A DNA stretch of 64,000 nucleotides. Origin: Neptunomonas qingdaonensis (GTDB lineage Bacteria; Pseudomonadota; Gammaproteobacteria; Pseudomonadales; Balneatricaceae). Location of the stretch: positions 1 to 64,000 of the forward strand of contig NZ_FOOU01000002.1 in assembly GCF_900113275.1 (NCBI RefSeq). The letters run 5' to 3'. A model generated the notes under the pieces. It was not told the DNA's origin. It saw only the letters and a list, made by a program, of their open reading frames with translations, and did no database searches. Positions 8,589 through 17,853 of the stretch are shown here, piece by piece (the first letter of the stretch is position 1; each line of letters begins with the position of its first letter). The translations under genes and the position numbers were made by a program.

Positions 8589-11297
8589 TTACTCGGCTTC
8601 AGGCGTATTATCAGGCAACTCGTCCTGATCTTCATCTGAATCTGTTGGCTCTTCTATATCAGCATCTGTATCCACATCCGCAGCTACATTAGATCCAACA
8701 TCCTCAACACCCTCTGCACCTTTTATATCATCAGCGATATCAGCGGCTTCATCACTCTCGGCATCAATGACTTCAGGTTCTTCGATACGTGCCAGGCTCA
8801 CCAGATTTTCACCACCGGCCACACGAATCAGCATGACACCCTGCGTGTTACGACCCAGTACTGAAATTTCTGAAGTTCGCGTACGCACCATAGTGCCCTG
8901 ATCACTGATCAGCATCACATCGTCGCCTTCAAAGACCTGTACTGCGCCGGCCAACACACCATTACGATCAGTGCACTGCATACCGATAACGCCCTGGTTA
9001 CCACGGCCTTTACAAGGGAAGTCTTCTACGGCGGTTTGTTTACCAAAACCGCGTATTGAAGCCGTCAGCACCTTACCGCCCTCCTGTGGAATAATCAGAG
9101 AGATAACCCGTGTTGCGCCCTTCATTTTCACACCGCGAACACCACGGGCGGTTCGACCCATAGCACGCACGTCAGCTTCGTGGAAACGCGCTACTTTACC
9201 GGCATCGGTCACCAACAGAATGTCATTATCACCTTCGGTAATAGCGGCACCAATCAAGGCATCATCATCCAGCAGATCAACCGCAATCAGACCTGAAGAG
9301 CGTGGGCGAGAAAAGTTAACTAAAGACGTTTTCTTAACGGTTCCACTGGCCGTCGCCATAAAGACAAAGCGATCTTCACTGTATTCATTGACGGGTAAGA
9401 TGGTAGAAATACGTTCACCTTCATCCAGCGGCAGAATATTGACGATCGGACGACCGCGTGCTGCACGGCTGGCTTGCGGTATTTCATATACTTTTAACCA
9501 GTAGACTTTGCCTTTATTGGTAAAGCACAAAATCGTCGCGTGCGTACTGGCAATCAGCAGATGCTCAACAAAATCTTCATCTTTAACAGCCGTAACTGAC
9601 TTACCTTTACCGCCACGACGCTGCGACTGATAGTCCGTTAACGGTTGTGTTTTCGCATAACCGCCATGAGAAATAGTGACCACCATATCTTCTTCAGTGA
9701 TCAAATCTGCAACCGTTAAGTCACGTCGGGAAGCGATAATCTCGGTACGGCGTTCATCACCATACTCAGCCACAATCGCTTCAAGCTCTTCACGGATGAC
9801 TTCCATCAAGCGAGTATGAGAAGCAAGAATTTCGAGTAATTCAGCGATCCTAACCAACAGTTCCTGATATTCGTTGATCAGTTTTTCATGCTCAAGACCG
9901 GTCAAACGATGCAAACGCAGATCAAGAATTGCCTGAGCCTGGACAGGTGACAGGTAGTATTTACCGTCACGCATTCCATACTGAGGATCAAGATCATCCG
10001 GCCGACATGCGTTTTCACCCGCACGCTCCAACATGTCGACAACCGAACCCGGCTCCCATGCTGTTGCAGATAAACGCTCTTTGGCTTCTGCAGGCGTAGG
10101 TGACTGCTTGATTAATTGGATCACTTCATCGATGTTAGCCAGTGCAATCGCCAGACCTTCCAGCACATGGCCACGTTCGCGTGCCTTGCGCAGCAGGTAA
10201 ACTGTTCGACGGGTAACGACTTCACGGCGATGACGAATAAAGTTCTCAAGCAGTTCTTTGAGATTCAGTATTCTTGGCTGACCATCCACCAGTGCCACCA
10301 CGTTAATACCAAACACACCTTCCATTTGTGTTTGAGCAAACAGGTTATTGGCAATGACTTCAGGCATTTCGCCACGCTTCAGTTCGATATAAATACGCAT
10401 ACCATCCTTGTCGGATTCGTCACGTAACTCACTGATGCCTTCCAGTTTTTTCTCTTTTACCAGCTCGGCAATTTTTTCTATCAAACGCGCTTTGTTCAGC
10501 TGATAAGGTATCTCGGTAACAATAATGGCGGTACGGCCTTTACTGTTTTCTTCGACATGATATTTGGAGCGGATATAAATACGACCGCGTCCGGTACGAT
10601 ACGCTTCGAGAATACCCGCACGGCCATTAATGATGGCACCCGTAGGAAAGTCCGGGCCAGGAATATAGTTCATCAGCCCATCGACATCGAGCTCAGGGTT
10701 TTCTATTAATGCAAGACAACCACTGACAACTTCACGCAGGTTATGCGGCGGGATATTAGTCGCCATACCCACGGCAATACCGGATGAACCGTTAACTAAT
10801 AGATTGGGTACACGCGAAGGCATGACTTCCGGAATAAATTCGGTGCCGTCATAGTTAGGTACGAAATCGACGGTTTCTTTATCTAAATCAGCCAATAGCT
10901 CATGAGCAATCTTGTCCATGCGAATTTCGGTATATCGCATTGCAGCTGCAGAATCGCCATCAACCGAACCGAAGTTCCCCTGACCATCCACCAGCGTATA
11001 GCGCATGGAAAAGTCCTGAGCCATACGAACGATCGTGTCGTATACAGCACTGTCACCATGAGGGTGGTACTTACCTATAACGTCACCCACCACACGGGCT
11101 GATTTTTTATAGGGTTTGTTCCAGTCATTGCTCAGTTCGCTCATCGCAAATAGGACGCGACGATGCACCGGTTTTAAGCCATCACGGACGTCAGGCAGTG
11201 CCCGGCCGACAATAACACTCATGGCATAATCGAGATAAGACTGTTTCATCTCATCTTCGATATTTACCGGCAATATTTCTTTGGTTAAATCACCCAT
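8589..11297 (-). CDS. gyrA: DNA gyrase subunit A
   Basis: GyrA cuts and rejoins DNA in the gyrase heterotetramer to introduce negative supercoils. Catalytic Tyr122 lies in AAMRYTE, and numbering matches E. coli. Ser83 and Asp87 in GDSAVYD are the wild-type residues at the quinolone-resistance positions. The GyrA box QRRGGKGK and six-bladed C-terminal domain are intact. After the last blade comes an acidic tail of about 55 residues rich in Asp, Glu and Ala, longer than usual, giving 902 residues in total. It is transcribed alone, divergent from ubiG. Confidence 0.97.
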   Translation of the reverse strand: MGDLTKEILPVNIEDEMKQSYLDYAMSVIVGRALPDVRDGLKPVHRRVLFAMSELSNDWNKPYKKSARVVGDVIGKYHPHGDSAVYDTIVRMAQDFSMRYTLVDGQGNFGSVDGDSAAAMRYTEIRMDKIAHELLADLDKETVDFVPNYDGTEFIPEVMPSRVPNLLVNGSSGIAVGMATNIPPHNLREVVSGCLALIENPELDVDGLMNYIPGPDFPTGAIINGRAGILEAYRTGRGRIYIRSKYHVEENSKGRTAIIVTEIPYQLNKARLIEKIAELVKEKKLEGISELRDESDKDGMRIYIELKRGEMPEVIANNLFAQTQMEGVFGINVVALVDGQPRILNLKELLENFIRHRREVVTRRTVYLLRKARERGHVLEGLAIALANIDEVIQLIKQSPTPAEAKERLSATAWEPGSVVDMLERAGENACRPDDLDPQYGMRDGKYYLSPVQAQAILDLRLHRLTGLEHEKLINEYQELLVRIAELLEILASHTRLMEVIREELEAIVAEYGDERRTEIIASRRDLTVADLITEEDMVVTISHGGYAKTQPLTDYQSQRRGGKGKSVTAVKDEDFVEHLLIASTHATILCFTNKGKVYWLKVYEIPQASRAARGRPIVNILPLDEGERISTILPVNEYSEDRFVFMATASGTVKKTSLVNFSRPRSSGLIAVDLLDDDALIGAAITEGDNDILLVTDAGKVARFHEADVRAMGRTARGVRGVKMKGATRVISLIIPQEGGKVLTASIRGFGKQTAVEDFPCKGRGNQGVIGMQCTDRNGVLAGAVQVFEGDDVMLISDQGTMVRTRTSEISVLGRNTQGVMLIRVAGGENLVSLARIEEPEVIDAESDEAADIADDIKGAEGVEDVGSNVAADVDTDADIEEPTDSDEDQDELPDNTPEAE

Positions 11298-11388
11298 GTG
11301 TTTCAGCTTTCCTTGATTCGGTCTGCTAATCTTGATTCGTTCTTAATCGAACAAGCCCTCAAAAACGGGCCCCGTTTTTAACCGGACG

Positions 11389-11397
11389 AGTATACCA
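11389..11397 (-). promoter_or_regulatory. Candidate extended -10 promoter of gyrA
   Basis: The minus strand reads TGGTATACT, an extended -10 element (TGn plus TATACT), about 92 bases before the gyrA start. No good -35 is present at 17 bases, as is common for extended -10 promoters. The leader contains a palindrome AAAAACGG-GCC-CCGTTTTT at 11361-11379 of unknown role. Confidence 0.4.
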
Positions 11398-11507
11398 CAA
11401 GATTTTAAAAAGATTGCCGCAAAATGAATATGTTGCACTGACTGTTTAACCGCGATAGCCAGTGTTAGAATAGTTTTAATCGAATTACAATTCAGATACC
11501 GTTTCTT

Positions 11508-12230
11508 ATGACAGATCATACATTTTCAGCAAACGTTGACCCTTCCGAAATCGCCAAGTTTGAAGAGATGGCGAGCCACTGGTGGGATAAAAACAGCGAA
11601 TTCAAACCTTTGCATGATATTAACCCGTTACGCGTGGGTTATATCGACCGCATCGCATCGCTCGCCGGAAAAAAAGTACTGGATGTTGGCTGCGGCGGTG
11701 GGATTCTGTCTGAATCGATGGCATTACGCGGCGCTGAGGTGTCTGGCATAGATATGGGCGCCGCGCCACTGAAAATCGCCAAACTACATGGCCTGGAAAG
11801 CGGCGTTTCGGTCAATTACCAACAAATCACGGCAGAAGAGATGGCCGAGGCTCACCCTGATACATTTGATGTCGTCACTTGTATGGAGATGCTCGAGCAT
11901 GTGCCGGATCCATCATCCATCATAAAAGCCTGTGCCAAGATGGTTAAACCCGGTGGTCATGTGTTTTTTTCTACATTGAACCGCAACCCGAAAAGCTACC
12001 TGTTCGCTATCCTCGGCGCCGAGCACCTGCTCAAGCTCGTTCCGCAAGGCACGCACGACTTTAAAAAGTTCATCCGCCCTTCAGAACTGGCCAGTTGGGT
12101 TCGACAGGCCAAACTACAGACCAACGACATTACCGGCCTGACGTATAACCCTTTCACCAAGCAGTACCGACTCGACCCCAATGATGTCGATGTTAATTTT
12201 ATGATCGCGACGACACGCTCCGGGTTATAA
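11508..12230 (+). CDS. ubiG: Ubiquinone biosynthesis O-methyltransferase
   Basis: UbiG performs both O-methylations in ubiquinone synthesis using S-adenosylmethionine. The 240 residues contain the SAM-binding [16 protein letters not shown], the acidic [13 protein letters not shown] motif II and the [18 protein letters not shown] stretch diagnostic of UbiG. The N-terminal [19 protein letters not shown] is also family-typical. It opens a plus-strand operon with mupP and yciK, the same order as near gyrA in Pseudomonas. Confidence 0.96.
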   Translation: MTDHTFSANVDPSEIAKFEEMASHWWDKNSEFKPLHDINPLRVGYIDRIASLAGKKVLDVGCGGGILSESMALRGAEVSGIDMGAAPLKIAKLHGLESGVSVNYQQITAEEMAEAHPDTFDVVTCMEMLEHVPDPSSIIKACAKMVKPGGHVFFSTLNRNPKSYLFAILGAEHLLKLVPQGTHDFKKFIRPSELASWVRQAKLQTNDITGLTYNPFTKQYRLDPNDVDVNFMIATTRSGL

Positions 12231-12231
12231 A

Positions 12232-12924
12232 TTGAGCGCCACACGCCACATAAAAAACAACCGAAAACCAGAAGCGGTGCTGTTCGATCTTGACGGTACC
12301 TTACTTGACACTGCTCCTGATTTTCATTGGGTTATTAATCAACTCCTCAAAGCACACAACCTTCCGGAGCAGCCCTACACAGAACTACGCAAACAGGTGT
12401 CAAATGGCGCCAACGCCATGCTAAAGACGGCCTTTAAGCTACCCGACGATCATACCGAACTACCCTATCTCAACCAACAAATGCTCGAGCTGTACGCACA
12501 ACACCTGGCGGTAGACAGCCTGTTATTTCCAGGCATGCAGTCGCTGCTGAGCACATTGGAAGACAAGCAGATCCCGTGGGGCATTGTTACCAATAAGCCA
12601 GTGCGATTCACCACACCGATTCTTGCCGCACTGCAGCTCGATCTTCGCAGCGCATGCACCATCTGCCCCGAACACGTCAGCAAAACAAAGCCCGATCCCG
12701 AATCCCTGCTACTCGCCTGCCAGCAGCTCAAAGCAACACCTCAAAACTGTATTTACATTGGTGACCATATTCGCGATATTGATGCAGGAAATCGCGCCCA
12801 GATGTTCACAATTGGCGCACTCTATGGGTATATTAACGAATTAGAGAATCCGAGGGACTGGCAAGCCAACGAATACGTTGAACAAGCCGATCAGATTCTA
12901 TCTGTAATAGACGCGCATTTTTGA
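12232..12924 (+). CDS. mupP: HAD phosphatase, probable N-acetylmuramic acid 6-phosphate phosphatase MupP
   Basis: A 230-residue HAD-superfamily hydrolase with the nucleophile motif DLDGTLLDT (near 19-27), motif II VTNKP and motif IV GDHIRDID. Many relatives are labelled phosphoglycolate phosphatase (Gph), but the ubiG-mupP-yciK order matches Pseudomonas, where MupP dephosphorylates MurNAc-6-phosphate in cell-wall recycling. The start is TTG, one base after the ubiG stop; no in-frame ATG occurs before the first catalytic motif, so TTG is needed. Substrate assignment is from context and remains an inference. Confidence 0.82.
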   Translation: MSATRHIKNNRKPEAVLFDLDGTLLDTAPDFHWVINQLLKAHNLPEQPYTELRKQVSNGANAMLKTAFKLPDDHTELPYLNQQMLELYAQHLAVDSLLFPGMQSLLSTLEDKQIPWGIVTNKPVRFTTPILAALQLDLRSACTICPEHVSKTKPDPESLLLACQQLKATPQNCIYIGDHIRDIDAGNRAQMFTIGALYGYINELENPRDWQANEYVEQADQILSVIDAHF

Positions 12925-12954
12925 GAGCCGTCGTAACAAATAAGGACGCTTTCT

Positions 12955-13695
12955 ATGTTTGAATACCACGCTCCCGACAATCTGCTGGAAAACAAAATCA
13001 TTCTGGTGACCGGCGCCGGTGACGGCATAGGACGAGCTGCCGCGCTTAGCTACGCAGCACACGGCGCTACCGTCATTCTGGTAGGCAAAACTATTGAAAA
13101 ACTCGATAAAGTCTATGATGAAATTGAAGCGGCAGGCGGCCCCAAGCCTGCCATCCTGCCCCTCAATCTGGAAACAGCCACCGAGCATGACTTAATTGAT
13201 ATCACCAACACGCTGGATAAAGAGTTTGGTCATATCGACGGGCTACTTCACAACGCTTCCGTGCTGGGCATCCGGACACCTATCGAATCATACGACCCGG
13301 TTACCTGGCAGCAAGTCATGCAGGTCAATATCAACACACCGTTTTTGCTAACACAAACACTGATGCCCTTGCTGCATCGCTCAGAAAACGCATCCATCAT
13401 TTTCACGTCATCGAGTGTTGGCAGAAAAGGCCGTGCCTACTGGGGTGCTTATAGCGTTTCTAAATTTGCAACCGAGGGATTAATGCAGGTATTAGCCGAC
13501 GAAGTCGAGAACACTGCTAATATTCGCGCCAACTGTATCAACCCCGGAGCAACCCGCACCAAAATGCGCGCCTACGCTTACCCTGGGGAACAACCAGAAA
13601 CCAATCCGGAACCTGGCGAAATCATGCCTCTTTATTTATATTTAATGGGAAAAGATAGCCAGGATATTAACGGCCAATCACTGGATGCCCAATAA
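12955..13695 (+). CDS. yciK: YciK-family short-chain dehydrogenase
   Basis: The 246-residue SDR oxidoreductase has the NAD(P)-binding VTGAGDGIGRAAAL, the LLHNAS motif, the catalytic serine in IFTSSSVG and YxxxK in YWGAYSVSK. The YQ-type start MFEYHAPDNLLENKIILVTG resembles E. coli YciK. It is 30 bases downstream of mupP with an AAGGA-type site. The physiological substrate of this family is not established. The order ubiG-mupP-yciK is shared with Pseudomonas. Confidence 0.88.
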   Translation: MFEYHAPDNLLENKIILVTGAGDGIGRAAALSYAAHGATVILVGKTIEKLDKVYDEIEAAGGPKPAILPLNLETATEHDLIDITNTLDKEFGHIDGLLHNASVLGIRTPIESYDPVTWQQVMQVNINTPFLLTQTLMPLLHRSENASIIFTSSSVGRKGRAYWGAYSVSKFATEGLMQVLADEVENTANIRANCINPGATRTKMRAYAYPGEQPETNPEPGEIMPLYLYLMGKDSQDINGQSLDAQ

Positions 13696-13727
13696 ATATA
13701 AGCTCAAGGCTCACTATAAAAGCGACA

Positions 13728-13775
13728 CATAAAGGGCATATATAAGGGGCATATAAAAAGAACATATATAAAAAA
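13728..13775. repeat. Short imperfect 13-nt tandem repeats
   Basis: Between yciK and rluB, CATA-led units recur at 13-base spacing (starts at 13737, 13750, 13763, with a shorter one at 13728), reading CATATATAAGGGG, CATATAAAAAGAA and CATATATAAAAAA. The stretch is AT-rich and has no coding signal. Slippage is the simplest explanation. Confidence 0.5.
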
Positions 13776-13795
13776 CGCAGCCGATTGGCTGCGTG
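13771..13795 (-). terminator. Terminator between yciK and rluB
   Basis: ACGCAGCC-GATT-GGCTGCGT is a perfect 8-bp stem with a 4-base loop. On the minus strand it is followed by TTTTTATATA, which fits termination of rluB; on the plus strand the T-rich tail is weaker, so yciK termination is possible but less certain. Confidence 0.75.
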
Positions 13796-13831
13796 CTTAT
13801 TTATCGACTATTTTATCAAGCAGCTGCTTAA

Positions 13832-14677
13832 CTAGTCTTTACGATGCTTTGGCCCAACAGAATGACGCACCTGCTGATGCTTATAACGTCGCTCCAGCTT
13901 TTCTTTATCTGCCGGTTTCATCCGCACAGGTTTCTTTTGATCCAAACCAAGCCGCGTCGACAAGACTTTAATATCTTTTTGCGTCAACTCTTTCCAGGTT
14001 CCGGCCTTTACATCACTTGGCAAAAAGAGCGAACCGTAACGTACACGCTTCAAACGACTTACCTGAAGCCCCTGAGACTCCCACAAGCGACGTACTTCGC
14101 GGTTACGCCCTTCCATAACGACACAGTGGTACCATTTATTCGCACCGTCACCATCAAAGAAGCGGACATCGGTAAATTTAGCCATACCGTCTTCGAGCAG
14201 CACACCCGCTTTGAGACGCTCCAGCATCTCTTCAGGCACATTACCCAACACCCGCACCGCATATTCGCGATCTATATTGGCAGAAGGGTGCATCATCATA
14301 TGCGCCAACTCACCATCGGTTGTAAATACCAGCAAACCACTGGTATTCAAATCCAAACGACCAATCGCAATCCAACGTCCCGTCCGGAGCGGCGGAAGGT
14401 GATCATAAACCGTAGGACGCCCTTCCGGATCATGCCGGGTCGACACTTCACCTACAGGCTTATTATAAATCAATACCCGACGCGGGCTTTCAGCTTCTGA
14501 AACAATATTAGCTGCATGCCCATCAACCAGAATCTGATCACGGTGACTAACCCGGTCTCCCTGAGTTGCTGTGCGTCCATTTACGGACACTCGCCTTTCT
14601 TCTATCCAGCGCTCCATCTCACGACGTGAGCCATATCCAGAGCGCGCCAACACTTTTTGTAACTTTTCATCAGACAT
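13832..14677 (-). CDS. rluB: 23S rRNA pseudouridine synthase RluB
   Basis: RluB makes pseudouridine at position 2605 of 23S rRNA. The 281 residues have an N-terminal S4 RNA-binding domain (KVLARSGYGSRREMERWI), the catalytic aspartate in GRLDLNTSGLLVFTTDG and the KPVGEVST and EGRNREVRRLWES motifs of the RsuA/RluB group. A basic C-terminal tail rich in Lys and Arg is usual for RluB. GGAGC precedes the ATG. RluE and RsuA are alternatives, but sequence and length favour RluB. Confidence 0.92.
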   Translation of the reverse strand: MSDEKLQKVLARSGYGSRREMERWIEERRVSVNGRTATQGDRVSHRDQILVDGHAANIVSEAESPRRVLIYNKPVGEVSTRHDPEGRPTVYDHLPPLRTGRWIAIGRLDLNTSGLLVFTTDGELAHMMMHPSANIDREYAVRVLGNVPEEMLERLKAGVLLEDGMAKFTDVRFFDGDGANKWYHCVVMEGRNREVRRLWESQGLQVSRLKRVRYGSLFLPSDVKAGTWKELTQKDIKVLSTRLGLDQKKPVRMKPADKEKLERRYKHQQVRHSVGPKHRKD

Positions 14678-14700
14678 GTGACGCTCCTAAAGCATAAAAC

Positions 14701-14733
14701 AAAAAAGCTCTTCAACAAAAAGCTGAAGAGCTT
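14701..14733 (-). terminator. Intrinsic terminator after the H-NS-family gene
   Basis: AAGCTCTTCA (14705-14714) and TGAAGAGCTT (14724-14733) form a perfect 10-bp stem with a 9-base loop. On the minus strand the stem leads into TTTTTTGTTTTATG. It closes the hns-like gene and lies before rluB. Confidence 0.82.
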
Positions 14734-14763
14734 ATATTACCAAACTTTACTCACTCAATAGAA

Positions 14764-15156
14764 TTACTTAATTAAACAAGCGTCCTTGGTCACGCCATGC
14801 TTATCAAAGTACTCCTGGAAAGCCAATGGTGTTCTACCACGACCAGACCATTCATGAGTTTCGCCATCTGCATCAATAATACGATATTTAGCTTCGACTT
14901 TTTTCTTTGTAGTAGTAACTACCAGATCTTTGATATCTTCAAAACCAATACCTGCTTCCTGCATAGTTTTGCGAATCATATCAATTTTCGCATTTTTTTC
15001 ACGATCTGCTTCAATACGCTCTAACTCACTGACTTCTTTTTCTTTCAAGATATCAGTTAGATCGATAATGATTTTTTCAATGTCCGTTATTGATAAGTCC
15101 TGACACTGCTTACGGAGAGAATTCTTCCTTGTTAAGATTTTTACGATATCAGTCAT
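14764..15156 (-). CDS. H-NS histone-family nucleoid protein
   Basis: A 130-residue protein with a helical, coiled-coil N-terminal oligomerisation half (about 1-60) and a C-terminal DNA-binding domain carrying HEWSGRGRTPLAFQEYF, the equivalent of the TWTGQGRTP loop of H-NS that enters the AT-rich minor groove. Such proteins compact DNA and silence AT-rich, often foreign, genes. It stands alone with its own promoter and terminator in an AT-rich stretch, which would allow self-regulation. Which paralogue it is (H-NS, BpH3 or MvaT-like by function) cannot be told. Confidence 0.88.
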   Translation of the reverse strand: MTDIVKILTRKNSLRKQCQDLSITDIEKIIIDLTDILKEKEVSELERIEADREKNAKIDMIRKTMQEAGIGFEDIKDLVVTTTKKKVEAKYRIIDADGETHEWSGRGRTPLAFQEYFDKHGVTKDACLIK

Positions 15157-15192
15157 TATTCAACTCGATAAATATTAATTAACTTCAGACGT

Positions 15193-15220
15193 ATTATCGC
15201 CAAAAAATTCAATATTTCAA
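15193..15220 (-). promoter_or_regulatory. Sigma-70 promoter of the H-NS-family gene
   Basis: On the minus strand TTGAAA (15220-15215) and GATAAT (15198-15193) are separated by 16 bases, each matching consensus at five of six positions. The start codon lies about 37 bases downstream. Confidence 0.6.
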
Positions 15221-15264
15221 GAAATTAACATTTTATTAGTTAATAATATTTAAAAAGACCTGAA

Positions 15265-15885
15265 TTATTCAAAATTAGTGGTATCACCTGCGCCTATTCT
15301 TATAACTTCCGGATGATCTTCCATTAAACTAACCACTGTCGTTGCGGACATACCACAATATCCGCCATCGATAACCAGATCTAACTCATGCTGCAGTAAA
15401 TCCCGAATTTCATAAGGGTCAGTCAGTGGTTCACTTTCTCCAGGCATTATTAAAGAAGTACTCATAATGGGTTCATCTAATTCTTCTAATAAAGCCTGAA
15501 CAATTTTATTATCCGGAATACGCAAACCAATAGCCCGCCTTTTCGGATGCAGCAGTCTGCGAGGCACCTCGGTAGTTGCTTTTAAAATAAAAGTATAGGC
15601 GCCCGGCGTATGCGCCTTTAATAATCTGTACATCTGATTATCAACTTTTGCATAGGTGCCTATTTCACTCAAATCACGACAAACCAGAGTGAAATTATGT
15701 TTATCATCTAATTTACGGATACGTTTTATTTTATCTAATGCCGATTTATCACCTAAATGACATCCTAATGCATAAGCGCAATCTGTCGGATAGACAATAA
15801 CCCCACCTTTTCTAATAATATCGACCGCTTGCTGAATCAGCCTTTTTTGCGGATTTTCCGGATGTATCTGAAACAACTGGCTCAC
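15265..15885 (-). CDS. YciO-type Sua5/YrdC-family protein
   Basis: 206 residues of the Sua5/YciO/YrdC fold that binds double-stranded RNA and, in TsaC members, makes threonylcarbamoyl-AMP for t6A tRNA modification. KGGVIVYPTDCAYALGC and the KRIRKLDDKHNFTLVCRDLSEIG stretch are characteristic; the residues fit the YciO subgroup better than TsaC, and YciO function is less clear. The start is GTG with GAGG seven bases upstream. It is 22 bases after a PHP phosphoesterase gene, the same pairing as yciO-yciV in E. coli. Confidence 0.86.
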   Translation of the reverse strand: MSQLFQIHPENPQKRLIQQAVDIIRKGGVIVYPTDCAYALGCHLGDKSALDKIKRIRKLDDKHNFTLVCRDLSEIGTYAKVDNQMYRLLKAHTPGAYTFILKATTEVPRRLLHPKRRAIGLRIPDNKIVQALLEELDEPIMSTSLIMPGESEPLTDPYEIRDLLQHELDLVIDGGYCGMSATTVVSLMEDHPEVIRIGAGDTTNFE

Positions 15886-15907
15886 AATATAACCTCGAAA
15901 ATAATAA

Positions 15908-16747
15908 TCACGAATTCACTACATCTAATACATGCGGCAATTGAGCAGGCACGCCGGGAAAACATCCTAAGCTTGTCCAATGATAAGCAGGATTATGAAA
16001 ATCACTGCCTCCCGATGCGAGCAACTGATGCTTTTCAACTAATACCGAGAGCGCCCTTTGATGGTCCGGCGTGACTGCCGGATATCCAACCTCCAACGCG
16101 TCACCTCCCAACTCGCTATAATGCGCCACCAAATAACGAATCTTATTCATGGTTAAATTATATTTCGTTGGATGCGCCAATATACTCAATCCGCCTGCAT
16201 CTTTGATAATATCAATAATTGACGCCAACTCAGGCCACTCAACTTTAACGTCACCCTTTTTACCGGCACCCAAATACTTTTTAAAGGCCTGCTGCTGATC
16301 ACTCACCAACTTCAGATCCAGTAGCGCCTGGGCAAAATGAGGACGCCCTATCTGACCACCTGCGGCACAATCAATTGCTGCTTCCAGCAGATCAGGAAGA
16401 CCCGCCTTCTCCAATCGCAGGGCGATCGCTTTCGCTCTGTCCATGCGCAGCTGATCTAACATCTGAAGATGCGAGGTCAGGCGCTCATTATCCACATCAA
16501 TATTAAGACCAACCACATGAACCACCTGCTTTTCCAGCTTGCAGGTTAGCTCCACCCCTGAAATAAGCCTTAAATCAGCCGAATACCCCGACTTCATCAG
16601 CGCCTGATAACCTTTCATTGTGTCATGATCAGTTAACGCCAGTAATTTAACACCCGCCGCGCATGCTTTTTCTATTAGCACCTCGGGTGCCAATGTCCCA
16701 TCCGACGCCGTCGAATGGGTGTGAAAATCATAAGAATGTGCAAGCAT
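15908..16747 (-). CDS. rnm: PHP-domain phosphoesterase, RnmA/YciV family
   Basis: A PHP metal-dependent phosphoesterase. Metal ligands are visible in DFHTHSTASDG, LTDHDT, HVVGLNID, LAHPTKYN and GSDFHNP. E. coli RnmA is a 5'-3' exonuclease that matures the 5' ends of rRNAs and acts on oligonucleotides, and it was earlier called 3',5'-nucleoside bisphosphate phosphatase. ATG at 16747 with CGGAA upstream gives 279 residues; a TTG nine codons earlier is possible. It is divergent from yciB and precedes the yciO-type gene. Confidence 0.87.
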   Translation of the reverse strand: MLAHSYDFHTHSTASDGTLAPEVLIEKACAAGVKLLALTDHDTMKGYQALMKSGYSADLRLISGVELTCKLEKQVVHVVGLNIDVDNERLTSHLQMLDQLRMDRAKAIALRLEKAGLPDLLEAAIDCAAGGQIGRPHFAQALLDLKLVSDQQQAFKKYLGAGKKGDVKVEWPELASIIDIIKDAGGLSILAHPTKYNLTMNKIRYLVAHYSELGGDALEVGYPAVTPDHQRALSVLVEKHQLLASGGSDFHNPAYHWTSLGCFPGVPAQLPHVLDVVNS

Positions 16748-16816
16748 ATCAATTCCGGGTTTATAAGCGGACAACAGCTCTATATACTTTAGAGCCCTTT
16801 AGCTAATTATACGACT

Positions 16817-17353
16817 ATGAAACTACTTCTCGACTTTTTCCCGATAATTATTTTTTTCGGTGTGTACAAGTATACCGGCGACATCATCATGGCGACTGCC
16901 ATTTTAATACCTGCCACTTTATTACAAATACTTTACACCTGGATCAAAGAACATAGAATCGAAAAAATGCAGCTAGTCACCCTCGTGCTCGTTATTATCA
17001 TGGGTGGTGCGACTGTCATATTTCAGGACAAAACATTTATTCAATGGAAACCCACTGTCGTCAACTGGTTGTTTGGTGTTGCTTTCCTTGGAAGCCACTT
17101 CATTGGCGGAAAAACCATCATTGAAAGAATCATGTCTGCCAATATCGACTTGCCACAGCATGTCTGGAAAACTCTTAATTTTGCCTGGGTGTTCTTTTTT
17201 CTTTTAATGGGTGTTATCAACCTTATTGTTGCTTACAACTTTTCGGAAGAAACCTGGGTCAACTTTAAGTTATTTGGCATGCTAGGACTCACTGTTGTCT
17301 TTATTGTGATTCAAGGCCTTTACATGTCTAAGTATATAAACAATACAGAATAG
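16817..17353 (+). CDS. yciB: Inner-membrane septation protein A (YciB)
   Basis: 178 residues with about five hydrophobic segments and the family features MKLLLDFFPIIIFF at the start, LIPATLLQI, and FIQWKPTVVNWLFGVAFLG in the middle. The family (IspZ/YciB) is linked to cell-envelope synthesis and septation in E. coli and Shigella. It is followed after 11 bases by yciI, a pairing also seen in other gammaproteobacteria. The biochemical activity is unknown. Confidence 0.93.
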   Translation: MKLLLDFFPIIIFFGVYKYTGDIIMATAILIPATLLQILYTWIKEHRIEKMQLVTLVLVIIMGGATVIFQDKTFIQWKPTVVNWLFGVAFLGSHFIGGKTIIERIMSANIDLPQHVWKTLNFAWVFFFLLMGVINLIVAYNFSEETWVNFKLFGMLGLTVVFIVIQGLYMSKYINNTE

Positions 17354-17364
17354 GAGCTTGTGTT

Positions 17365-17664
17365 ATGTTTTATGCCATTATTGCTGAAGATAAACCGGGT
17401 ACACAGCAGGCTCGTATCAATGCACGAGCCGAGCACCTTGCCAGACTAGTGACACTTAAAGAACAAGGTAAATTATTTGTAGCCGGGCCACACCCCGCTA
17501 CAGACTCTGAAGACCCTGGCGAAGCAGGGTTCACCGGCAGCTTGGTTATTGCTGAATTTAACTCATTGCAAGACGCCCAGGCCTGGGCAAATCAGGATCC
17601 TTATATCGTTGCAGGCGTTTATGCCAAGGTTACCGTTAAGCCTTATAAAAAAGTATTACCCTAA
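17365..17664 (+). CDS. yciI: YciI-family protein
   Basis: A 99-residue ferredoxin-like fold protein starting MFYAIIAEDKPGT and holding the conserved R-x-x-HL in INARAEHLARL, the AGPH segment and the QAWANQDPYIVAGVY helix; these are the conserved pocket residues of the family (a His-Asp pair). AGGAG lies upstream. Function is not established; a hydrolase or dehalogenase-like role has been suggested for relatives. It is cotranscribed with yciB. Confidence 0.9.
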   Translation: MFYAIIAEDKPGTQQARINARAEHLARLVTLKEQGKLFVAGPHPATDSEDPGEAGFTGSLVIAEFNSLQDAQAWANQDPYIVAGVYAKVTVKPYKKVLP

Positions 17665-17853
17665 AAGTGTAATATTTTAATAATTGTACTGTTTTATGGT
17701 TCCAAACTTGCGACAGTCAACGTAAAATACCAGATAGCTTAAGTGTGTGAATACTTTCCCATTTTTGATCTGTTAACAGTAGATTAATGGACAGTGGGCT
17801 AGATTCATGAAATATTACGAATGCTATAACCCATTATTCACAAGGATATAAAT

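Noticed and set aside
11040-11060. Quinolone-resistance mutation in gyrA
   Set aside because: Ser83 and Asp87 are the wild-type residues.
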